From the NCBI RefSeq assembly GCF_003449035.1, contig NZ_QRGB01000001.1, positions 2,418,001-2,482,000 on the forward strand: DNA of 64,000 nucleotides. The letters run 5' to 3'. Position 1 is the first letter of the stretch. Every line of letters begins with the position of its first letter. The DNA comes from Pedobacter indicus (lineage in GTDB: Bacteria > Bacteroidota > Bacteroidia > Sphingobacteriales > Sphingobacteriaceae). Shown piece by piece: positions 25,202 through 33,060 of the stretch. The notes under the pieces were generated by a model. It saw nothing but the letters and a program-made list of their open reading frames with translations, was not told the DNA's origin and searched no databases. The position numbers and the translations under genes were made by a program.

Positions 25202-25978
25202 ATGAAAAAGATACTTACTTTGTTCAGTTGTATAGCTGTACTCGGATTTACGGCGTGCGATAATAACAACGAAACGACTGAGCGCACTCCCGTTACCATT
25301 AAAATGACAGATGCCCCCGCTCCTTTCGATGCTATATTCCTCGATGTCGAAGAAATTCAAATTCTTACATCCGGAGGTAGAGAGTCAATTGATGTGGACG
25401 GCGACCCGTTCGATATTCTACTTTACCGTATGGGCAGGGATACTGTTATCGCTGGAGGGGATGTCCCTTCGGGAACTATCCAAGAGATACGTTTAATCCT
25501 CGATGATGATGACAACTATGTTGTTGTTGATGGTGTACGGCATGAGCTAAAGACACCCAGTGGCCAAAGTTCTGGTGTCAAGTTAAAAGTCCATGACGAG
25601 CTTGTTCCTAATTTAGCATATACACTTTTGCTCGATTTTGACGCGGCACAATCTATTGTACAGACAGGAAACGGAGGTTATCTGTTAAAGCCAGTGATAC
25701 GAGCCATTCCTGAAGCTGTTTCCGGAGCAATCACCGGGACAGTAATTCCACTGGAAGCCAATCCGTATATATATGCTATTGATGGGACAGACTCAGTTGG
25801 TACAATTATCGACTCAGATGGAAGGTTCTGGTTACCCGGACTTTCCGAAGGTACTTACAAAGTCGTATTAGACCCGGCAGACCCCTACGCTAAAGAAACC
25901 ATTGAAAATGTTCATGTGAGTACCGGATCCGTAGAGGATTTAGGCACAGTCGAACTAGGATTGAAAATGACAGAATAA
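25202..25978 (+). CDS. DUF4382 domain-containing lipoprotein
   Basis: Encodes 258 residues. The signal has lipobox GFTAC (Cys19). The DUF4382 domain (about 30-170) shows VTIKMTDAPAPFDAIFLDVEEI, followed by IQEIRLIL and LKVHDELVP. A second, smaller beta-sandwich of CarboxypepD_reg type follows (about 178-255: GAITGTVIPL, GRFWLPGLSEGTYKVVLDP). The domain is common on Bacteroidota surface lipoproteins and its role is unknown. A -7 element TACTTTTG is at 25170-25177. A strong hairpin terminator follows 18 bp after the stop. Confidence 0.88.
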   Translation: MKKILTLFSCIAVLGFTACDNNNETTERTPVTIKMTDAPAPFDAIFLDVEEIQILTSGGRESIDVDGDPFDILLYRMGRDTVIAGGDVPSGTIQEIRLILDDDDNYVVVDGVRHELKTPSGQSSGVKLKVHDELVPNLAYTLLLDFDAAQSIVQTGNGGYLLKPVIRAIPEAVSGAITGTVIPLEANPYIYAIDGTDSVGTIIDSDGRFWLPGLSEGTYKVVLDPADPYAKETIENVHVSTGSVEDLGTVELGLKMTE

Positions 25979-25996
25979 AATCAATTCTGTAGGAAC

Positions 25997-26032
25997 AAGT
26001 GTGTCTTCGATATTTGAATCGAAGACACACTT
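25997..26032 (+). terminator. Hairpin terminator after the DUF4382 gene
   Basis: Perfect 14-bp arms (25997-26010 and 26019-26032) around an 8-nt loop, opening AAGTGTGTCTTCGA. The U-tract is weak, so it may act with Rho or as a 3' stabilising hairpin. It also bounds the CzcA remnant. Confidence 0.8.
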
Positions 26033-26037
26033 ACAGT

Positions 26038-26205
26038 TTACTTTTTCCGGTAACACGGATAAAATACTTGCGGCAATACAGTCAGCGATAAAACCATACA
26101 AATCAACAATCCCCCTACAATCATAATGGCTAAAGGTTTCTGAATTTCCAAACCCATTCCTGACGAAAGTGCAGCAGGTAACAAGCCCCATGTGTTTAAA
26201 GCGTC
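26038..26205 (-). pseudogene. C-terminal remnant of a CzcA/CusA-type RND efflux pump
   Basis: 56 codons on the minus strand ending at TAA 26038-26040 match the last transmembrane segments of heavy-metal RND transporters: WGLLPAALSSGMGLEIQKPLA, then an IMIVGGLL helix and LTVLPQVFYP. The intact protein has over 1000 residues, so more than 90% is lost. The 5' end of the remnant overlaps the end of the HigA-like remnant in another frame, indicating a deletion or rearrangement junction. It has no start codon or promoter. Confidence 0.82.
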
Positions 26206-26366
26206 CCTGATAATGGTTTATTTCTTAATGGGTATTCCGGTATAAGTAAGTCTGCTGGGATTTTTAAAAGTCGGCTAAACTCACGGATCATCTTAATGGA
26301 TAACGCTTGTTTGTAATTCAAGACCTTACTCACCGTACCCTTTTCCTTACAAAGACATCTAGCTTT
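26196..26366 (-). pseudogene. Remnant of an XRE/HigA-like antitoxin-type regulator
   Basis: An open minus-strand stretch from after TAG (26367-26369) to TAA 26196-26198 contains KGTVSKVLNYKQALSIKMIR followed by EFSRLLKIPADLLIPEY. This matches the C-terminal half of HigA-like XRE proteins, where the recognition helix is followed by L....IR.LS..L.IPAD.LI..Y. The N-terminal half and any HigB toxin gene are absent. It lies head-to-tail against the CzcA remnant. Confidence 0.75.
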
Positions 26367-26414
26367 CTAGCACTAACAATATACATATCTGCATCAAACA
26401 GATACAAAATATAA

Positions 26415-26443
26415 ATAATTGTTGGCAAAAAGCCAACAATTAT
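26415..26443 (-). terminator. Hairpin downstream of the first SusD gene
   Basis: Perfect 12-bp arms (26415-26426 and 26432-26443, ATAATTGTTGGC) around a 5-nt loop, 7 bp after the SusD stop. A T-rich stretch follows on the minus strand. It probably ends the SusCD transcript; an operator of the lost HigA-like gene is an alternative. Confidence 0.65.
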
Positions 26444-26450
26444 ACTAGAT

Positions 26451-28121
26451 CTAATATCCCGGATTCTGTGTTAATTCTTTCACGACATCCCTTTCCTTTT
26501 GCGGGATCGGCCATAGGTAATGTTTTGATTTGTCAAATTGATTGACACTGATTACCTGAAAGATATCTGTTTCATTCGGATAAGATGGATGCCCGAATTC
26601 ATCGATATTTGGGGTGATTTTATCAAACCAGGTTGCTTTATGCCTCCTACCCAACACATTTCCGGGCATCACATGTTCTGCAATTTTCCAGCGCCTGATA
26701 TCGAACAAACGAAAACCCTCCAGTGCCAATTCTATTGTTCTCTCGTACCGCACAACTTTTCTAAGTTCATCCTGAGATGACATTTGCACGAGAGGCATTT
26801 TTACGCTTTCTCTTCCACGAACTTGATTAATAGCGTTTATGACGCTTTGGTCAATTTCATTTAACTCAATCTTTGCTTCCGCATACGTCAACAACACTTC
26901 GGCATAGCGCATCATCATGATGGGCAGAGTTGACTGTGTATTGTCATGCGGTATATCGCTCTCGTCGTGATATTTATTCCATAAATACCCAGTAAAGGTA
27001 GCATAGGCGTTGGTTACTTCAACGTTGTTCACGCGACTTAAGGTACCATCAGCACTTCTGGAGAACGTCCTCGTACTATCTGGGTGGGTCTGAAACCATA
27101 AATCGTTGATCCATTCGCCCGGTAATACGATTGATTGGTCCAAACGGGGATCTCTGTTCTCAAACGGTTTAGACGGATTATATAAGGGGGATTCGTCGAT
27201 CGGCTTGCCATCAATGCTAGCATACATATCTACCATCGTCTGCGTAGGGATCAAGACTGAATAGCCTGCCGAAGCACGATTAGTCAGGTATCTGGGAACT
27301 GCTGTAGTAAATACATCCATATGGTAGTGCTGCGCAAAAATTGATTCTTTTGAATCGGCACCCTTATGTTGGAACAAGTCGAAATACGATGGGTAGATTT
27401 CATAAACCCCTAAATCCATGACCTCTTTTGCCGCCTCACTTGCCGTACGGTAATCTCCTGAAATTAAAGCAAGTCTTGCTTTCAGTGTCAAAGCTGCCCC
27501 TTTAGTCGCCTTTCCTATTTCCCCTCCTGATCTGGTAACGGGTAAATTCGAAGCAGCAAAATCCAGGTCACTGTATATATTGGCAATCACCTCTTCTTTG
27601 GCTGTGCGGGGGAGCTGCGCTTCATCAATCGAAAGCATGTGGTCTACCCAAGGTACATCGCCATACAAGGTTACAAGATAGGTGTAAAAATAAGCACGAA
27701 GAAACCTCGCTTGAGCTTCGGCATCAGAATAAAATTCAGGGCTAACAACTTCCTTCGCTCTTTCCATGTTATCGAGAATGTTATTCGCTTTCGATATCGC
27801 TGTATACATATGCGACCAAACTGTGTAGAATATCTCTGTTTCGGGAGTAAACTGACCACCTTGGATGGTTAATACTCCACCAAAATCTCCTCTGGACCAA
27901 GCCAGATCGGTCGCTGCGTCTAACCATAACACATAAGGCACCTTGTACGAATGCCAATAAAGCGAACGATACGCACCGTTTAAAGCGATTTCCAGTTCTT
28001 TTTGATTAGAGAAAAATGTCGCACTTGACGGATTATCTAAGGGAGCTTTTTCTAGAAACTCCTCTTTACATGAAGACATGCAAAGCGCAACGAAAATAAT
28101 AGCTATTTTATATAATTTCAT
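26451..28121 (-). CDS. SusD/RagB family nutrient-binding outer membrane lipoprotein (pair 1)
   Basis: A 556-residue SusD homologue. Lipobox is MSSC (Cys18). The N-terminal block EEFLEKAPLDNPSS and the helical TPR-like core with AQARFLRAYFYTYLVTLYGD (about residues 137-156) and RYAEVLLTYAEAKIE are characteristic, as is the terminal NPGY. SusD proteins cap the SusC porin and hand over glycan or peptide ligands. It begins 10 bp after the susC stop, forming pair 1. No adjacent glycoside hydrolase or regulator indicates the substrate. Confidence 0.95.
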   Translation of the reverse strand: MKLYKIAIIFVALCMSSCKEEFLEKAPLDNPSSATFFSNQKELEIALNGAYRSLYWHSYKVPYVLWLDAATDLAWSRGDFGGVLTIQGGQFTPETEIFYTVWSHMYTAISKANNILDNMERAKEVVSPEFYSDAEAQARFLRAYFYTYLVTLYGDVPWVDHMLSIDEAQLPRTAKEEVIANIYSDLDFAASNLPVTRSGGEIGKATKGAALTLKARLALISGDYRTASEAAKEVMDLGVYEIYPSYFDLFQHKGADSKESIFAQHYHMDVFTTAVPRYLTNRASAGYSVLIPTQTMVDMYASIDGKPIDESPLYNPSKPFENRDPRLDQSIVLPGEWINDLWFQTHPDSTRTFSRSADGTLSRVNNVEVTNAYATFTGYLWNKYHDESDIPHDNTQSTLPIMMMRYAEVLLTYAEAKIELNEIDQSVINAINQVRGRESVKMPLVQMSSQDELRKVVRYERTIELALEGFRLFDIRRWKIAEHVMPGNVLGRRHKATWFDKITPNIDEFGHPSYPNETDIFQVISVNQFDKSKHYLWPIPQKERDVVKELTQNPGY

Positions 28122-28131
28122 GATTTTGTTC

Positions 28132-31100
28132 TTAAAGCGTGATATTCAGTCCAAATGTGAAGGTTTTAGCAATCGGGTAAGCACCCACGTCCCCATTTGG
28201 CCTTTCTGGATCCCATCCTTGCGGCATTTCGTGTTTGGTAAACAGATTGTCACCCGTCGCATAGATCCTGATTTTGGAGAATGGTGTTCTTGAGATCAGT
28301 TGCTGAGGAAATGTATAGCCCAGCTGCAAGTTTTTCAAGCGGATATACGAAGCATCGTAAACCCAGTAACTCGACCGCTCAAAATTATTATGCGTTCGCT
28401 CAGCAATCAGTCGTGGATATGCAGCATCCGTGTTTTCTGGAGTCCATGTATCCAACTGCCAGGTTTTGATCTTCCCGGCATTGTAGAATGCCCAGGCAGC
28501 GTCACGTTCTAACATCACATCGGTATCAAATATACCTTGGATCAGGAAACTCAGATCAAAGCCTTTATATTCACCGAAAAAGTTAAACCCAAAGGTATAA
28601 CGCGGAATGGTGTTCCCAATTGGCTTTCTATCTTCAGGCCCGATCTTGCCGTCGCCATCAACATCCAGATACTTGATATCTCCAGGTCCATAAATCCCAA
28701 TTTGCTCAGGAGAGTTTTCAACCTCCTCTTCAGTTTGGAATAAGCCTAATGCCTGATAGCCGAAAAGTGTATTAATCGGATAGCCTTCCTGGTTAAAGGT
28801 GTAGGCACTGATAATTGGCCCGGCTCCCTTCAGATCCACGATTTCGTTTTTCACATCCGATAGGTTCAAACCCAAGCGGTATTTAAAAGATTTAGCCGAC
28901 TGATTATAGAAAACAGATAAATCCCAACCCGTATTTTTTACCTCCCCCGCATTCTGATAGGGTTCGTTCTGCCCAATAAGTGCGGGAATCGGCAGCTGCA
29001 ACAAAATCTCTGACGTCAGTCGCTTATAATAGTCAAATGAGAACCCCAACTTATTGTCTAGAACTGACATATCCAAACCGATATTCGACGAGGTCGTTGC
29101 TTCCCAGGATATCAATTCATTCGCCATATTCAGCTGCGTACCACCATCTACTGGTCCGCCACCATAATTATAGCTCTGACCCAGATTGATAACAGAAGCA
29201 AACGGATAATCACCAATCAGCTGATTGCCAAGCTGTCCCCAAGAGGCCCTTAGTTTTAGCTCATTCAGCCAAGAAGCGTTTTCCAGGAAGCTCTCTTGAG
29301 AAAGCCTCCAGCCCACAGAGAAGCTGGGGAAGGTCCCCCATTTATAACCAGTATAAAAGCGCGAAGACCCGTCAACCCGCACATTCGCCTCCACTAAGTA
29401 CTTATCTTTATAGCTGTAATTCAAGCGACTAAAGAAAGACCGGAGCGACCATTCCGTTGCCGATCCGCTATTGGTCATATATTCGATTGAGCCGGCATCC
29501 AGTTGTTGATATTCCGGAAACGGATAATCCTCGCGCCCCGCATTCAGTGATTGATAGTTGTAGGCTATCTGCTCCCCTCCTGCCAGCAATTTTACATCGT
29601 GGTCATTAAAGCGTTGTTCAAATCGACCAAGCAAGCGCAAGGTATTTGTCAGGGACCGATTACTACTTTGATTCAATGTAGAACGCACCGGAACGGTAAA
29701 TGCCGGACTTGTTCCATCGAAGTCATAGGTATCGATCGCCTGCGTAAACCGCTTTCCGTTGCTCCATGAAAAATCAGGCGTATAGCTCAGTTCAAAATCC
29801 AACACATCAATCGGTTGATAATTTACTTGAAAAGTAGACCTAAAGCTATCGTATGTATTGAGTCCTGACCCACCGGTTATACTCTGTGCCAGCGGGTTGT
29901 TACCGTTCATGCCCGCACCATAACGTCCGTCCGAAAACTGAGATGCAAAGATTGGCGGTGTTCTGTTTACCCCTTGCAAGATAGCGCCCGCGTCGGCCGG
30001 GGAATGCAATGGAGAGTGGCGACCGTTCAACATGACTGCTGCCTGCAGATTATCAAGCACATCCATGTTTGCATTCAACCGCAGGGAATAGCGTTTTGAT
30101 TGGAAACCCGGTAAAATCCCTTTTTGATCCTGATAGCCAAATGAACTATAAATCTTAACCATTTGTCCGCCGCTAATGCTCAGGTAATGATTTTGCAGAG
30201 CCCCTGACCCCGTAAACACTTCATCCTGCCAATCCACATTGGGGTACTGATCTGGATTAGTCAAATAATTATCCTGATATTCAGCCAAATATTCCTCACT
30301 GTACAGCGGAGTCCGCCCCATATTTTCATAAGCCTCATTAAGCTTACTCATATAGGTATAACCGTCTGCATATTCAGGTAGCTCAGTAAATTCCTGCCAG
30401 CCGAAATAGTTCTTATAATCTATCGAAAGTTTGTTAGCCTTGGCTTTTTTCGTTGTGATTAAAACCACACCGTTTGCTGCGCGTGAACCATAAATAGAAG
30501 CCGAGGCCGCATCCTTTAAAATCGAAATATTTTCGATGTCGTTCGGATCGACACCATCGATGTTCTCCTCAACACCATCGACCAGAACCAAGGGGTTCGA
30601 ATTTCCAAGCGTCCCGATACCACGGATTCGGATTGTACCTCCGTCGCTTCCCGGTTCGCCGCTCCGTTGTGTAACGGTTACCCCCGGCGCAAGACCCTGT
30701 AAAGCGGCAGATGCCCGCATTACGGGTCTCTTTGCCAGCTCCTCACCGTTTACGGCCGACACCGAACCTGTTAAATTTTCTTTCTTCTGTGTACCGTAAC
30801 CTACGATTACCACATCATTTAGTGCAAAAGCAGATTCCTGAAGTACCACATCGTGATTTTCTGAAGAAACGGATATTTCAATCGATTCGAAACCCAGGTA
30901 ATTGAAAACCAACACAGGGTTTTCGCCAGTTGTGCTAATCGAATACCGACCATTATTATCAGTTGAGGTCTGATTGAGTGTGTTTTTTTCGCTAACACCA
31001 ACTCCGATAAGCGGCTGTCCGCTACCATCTCTAACGGTGCCTACAACATTCCTTTGTTGCCCACCGAATACCGACCCGGAATCAATACCCCAAATAAAAA

Positions 31101-31146
31101 CAAGAGCAATGATAACAAATCGAATTTTGTAAAAGTCTAAGTGCAT
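28132..31146 (-). CDS. SusC/RagA family TonB-dependent outer membrane transporter (pair 1)
   Basis: A 1004-residue TonB-linked transporter. Signal peptide (1-29), CarboxypepD_reg-like domain (about 33-115; VVGTVRDGSGQPLIGVGVSE), TonB-box-like VVIVGYGTQKKENLTGS (about 113-129), plug domain with IRIRGIGTLGNSNPLVLVDG, then a beta barrel ending in FGLNITL. It imports the ligand captured by SusD across the outer membrane, powered by TonB. A -7-like TAGCTTTG is at 31173-31180 on the minus strand. The family class is the usual one without an STN domain, so no FecR/sigma coupling is expected. Confidence 0.95.
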   Translation of the reverse strand: MHLDFYKIRFVIIALVFIWGIDSGSVFGGQQRNVVGTVRDGSGQPLIGVGVSEKNTLNQTSTDNNGRYSISTTGENPVLVFNYLGFESIEISVSSENHDVVLQESAFALNDVVIVGYGTQKKENLTGSVSAVNGEELAKRPVMRASAALQGLAPGVTVTQRSGEPGSDGGTIRIRGIGTLGNSNPLVLVDGVEENIDGVDPNDIENISILKDAASASIYGSRAANGVVLITTKKAKANKLSIDYKNYFGWQEFTELPEYADGYTYMSKLNEAYENMGRTPLYSEEYLAEYQDNYLTNPDQYPNVDWQDEVFTGSGALQNHYLSISGGQMVKIYSSFGYQDQKGILPGFQSKRYSLRLNANMDVLDNLQAAVMLNGRHSPLHSPADAGAILQGVNRTPPIFASQFSDGRYGAGMNGNNPLAQSITGGSGLNTYDSFRSTFQVNYQPIDVLDFELSYTPDFSWSNGKRFTQAIDTYDFDGTSPAFTVPVRSTLNQSSNRSLTNTLRLLGRFEQRFNDHDVKLLAGGEQIAYNYQSLNAGREDYPFPEYQQLDAGSIEYMTNSGSATEWSLRSFFSRLNYSYKDKYLVEANVRVDGSSRFYTGYKWGTFPSFSVGWRLSQESFLENASWLNELKLRASWGQLGNQLIGDYPFASVINLGQSYNYGGGPVDGGTQLNMANELISWEATTSSNIGLDMSVLDNKLGFSFDYYKRLTSEILLQLPIPALIGQNEPYQNAGEVKNTGWDLSVFYNQSAKSFKYRLGLNLSDVKNEIVDLKGAGPIISAYTFNQEGYPINTLFGYQALGLFQTEEEVENSPEQIGIYGPGDIKYLDVDGDGKIGPEDRKPIGNTIPRYTFGFNFFGEYKGFDLSFLIQGIFDTDVMLERDAAWAFYNAGKIKTWQLDTWTPENTDAAYPRLIAERTHNNFERSSYWVYDASYIRLKNLQLGYTFPQQLISRTPFSKIRIYATGDNLFTKHEMPQGWDPERPNGDVGAYPIAKTFTFGLNITL

Positions 31147-31292
31147 GTATCTATATCTATAGTTTGAAGCGGCAAAGCTAGCTATAGAGTATTAGGAGAA
31201 TATTAAGCTTATGTTCCTAAATTATTATAAGATAAGTTCGGCACTACGGATATTTAGTGCTGCACGATGGGTAGTAAAAGCGAAACATCTCT

Positions 31293-31332
31293 AAAAAAAA
31301 GATCCTGCCTTGCATAAGCGCATGACAGGATC
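31293..31332 (-). terminator. Terminator after the second SusD gene
   Basis: Stem GATCCTG/CAGGATC (31301-31307 with 31326-31332) with a partly paired loop, followed on the minus strand by eight T residues. It lies 31 bp after the SusD stop and separates the two SusCD pairs into two transcription units. Confidence 0.85.
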
Positions 31333-31362
31333 CTTCATGTTAAAAACGATTTACAAAATCCA

Positions 31363-33048
31363 CTAATAACCCGGATTCTGAGCTAAGTTATTGTTACCTG
31401 CAATCGCTTCATTAGGTACCGGAAAACGTTTCAGGTGTTCCGAATTGCTCGGTGTATGATCCCACCAGCTCTCGGTGACAAAGGCACCCCAGCGGATCAG
31501 GTCGGTTCTCCTTCTACCTTCACCTAAAAACTCGATGCTCCATTCATCCAAAAAACGGTATTTATCCAGATTTGCAGCGGTAACCGGATCTGGATCACTT
31601 CCATTTTCAAAATTGCGCTTGCGCACCTGATTGATTAGATCAGCCGCTAAACCGGCATTCCCCGAACGGAAATGGCATTCAGCTAACATGTAGTAGATTT
31701 CCGCTAGCCGAATAATTGGGAAGTCCGCTCCCCATCGCAATGTATTTTCGGCCAGATTGGGAATAGGGACTTTTACCAAACGTACGCCGGTATTCTCTTC
31801 ACCTTCAGACATTTTTGAAGGAAGTTGGCTTATACTGCTGTATTCTTTACCAGGTCCAACCTCAGAGAAACGAGCTACCTGATCCACAAATACCAAAGGC
31901 TCGCCGTTATACTCTTCGCCACCATTTATGGCTTTGCCGTCTGGCGTCAGGTGTGGCCCAATTATAAACATCCCCTCATAGTTTCCATTACCGTTGTATT
32001 TATATGGTTTCTTGCGCAAATCACTATCGTCAAATTTTTCATAGGGTGAACCCAGTTTAAAATCTGACGTATAAAGCGAACCATCCGGCTTTCTGGAAGG
32101 TGTTAAATGGGCGCCATTGTTAGCGCCCATGTCCTGATTAAAATATTGACGCGTGTTATAATGATAGAAATCAGCGTAAAACCAATTATACTCTAGCTTT
32201 TTAAACTCTGATGGCATCGACCATATAATTTCTGGAGACTTATCATTCGTAAAGCTGTGCGGCCCGTACCATTCGGTATCCAGACTGTAGATGCCATACT
32301 CATTGTTAACGATACCTTGTGCAATTTCTTTCGCTTGCTCGTACATTGGTTTACCGATGTAACTTTCGGCATTAAAATACAGTTGCGCAAGCATGGCGGC
32401 TGCGGCTCCCTTTGTTATTGCACCTTCTTCTGCGCTACCCTCTTCTTTCACAGGAAGTTTTGTAATCGCATCCTTAAGTAAAGCTTCAATATGATTGAAC
32501 TGTTCCTCATCGGTATTTCGTGGTAAAGACTCCCCTTCTAGAGAATCAAAAATAGGCATGCCTCCAAAGAAATCGAGCCCCCGTAAATAGAAGAACGCGA
32601 TCAGCGCATCCAACTGGGCAAGGTGCGCAGCCTGATCTTCTGCTGTGAGGGAAAATTTCGTGTAATCCAACTTCGAAAGGTCACTCTTGGCATCCAGTGC
32701 GAGAGCTACACCCATCAGTGTTCCACGCCAGCTGCCCCAAATCCAACCATCATCGGGTGTCCACCGATGATAGTGATACCGCTCATTTTCTCCTCCATTA
32801 TACCAATGCCTTCCTTTGGTTGTGATCGCAAAATTGTCTGCAGTATATTCCTGTAACCTCCAGCGGTCTTCCCCAAGGTACCATTTGGCGTGCGTAAAAG
32901 GACGGAACAATGCCGCTTTTATATCTTTTTCACTTTTAAAGAATGTTTCAGGGGTAACCGAGCTGTAAAACTCCTGATCTAATTTGGTACAGCCGTTGGC
33001 AAATACAAGCGCAATTACTGCAAATAGGTATATAAAATATTTCTTCAT
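31363..33048 (-). CDS. SusD/RagB family nutrient-binding outer membrane lipoprotein (pair 2)
   Basis: A 561-residue SusD homologue with lipobox FANGC (Cys20), N-terminal block KLDQEFYSSVTPETFF, a central ALIAFFYLRGLDFFGGMPIF segment (about 155-174) and the C-terminal RLAEIYYMLAECHFR, ending in NPGY. It is clearly a different paralogue from pair 1 and so binds a different ligand. It follows its susC by 12 bp, with AGGAGGA-like ribosome binding sequence in the gap, and is followed by a terminator. Confidence 0.95.
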   Translation of the reverse strand: MKKYFIYLFAVIALVFANGCTKLDQEFYSSVTPETFFKSEKDIKAALFRPFTHAKWYLGEDRWRLQEYTADNFAITTKGRHWYNGGENERYHYHRWTPDDGWIWGSWRGTLMGVALALDAKSDLSKLDYTKFSLTAEDQAAHLAQLDALIAFFYLRGLDFFGGMPIFDSLEGESLPRNTDEEQFNHIEALLKDAITKLPVKEEGSAEEGAITKGAAAAMLAQLYFNAESYIGKPMYEQAKEIAQGIVNNEYGIYSLDTEWYGPHSFTNDKSPEIIWSMPSEFKKLEYNWFYADFYHYNTRQYFNQDMGANNGAHLTPSRKPDGSLYTSDFKLGSPYEKFDDSDLRKKPYKYNGNGNYEGMFIIGPHLTPDGKAINGGEEYNGEPLVFVDQVARFSEVGPGKEYSSISQLPSKMSEGEENTGVRLVKVPIPNLAENTLRWGADFPIIRLAEIYYMLAECHFRSGNAGLAADLINQVRKRNFENGSDPDPVTAANLDKYRFLDEWSIEFLGEGRRRTDLIRWGAFVTESWWDHTPSNSEHLKRFPVPNEAIAGNNNLAQNPGY

Positions 33049-33060
33049 GATAAATCCTCC

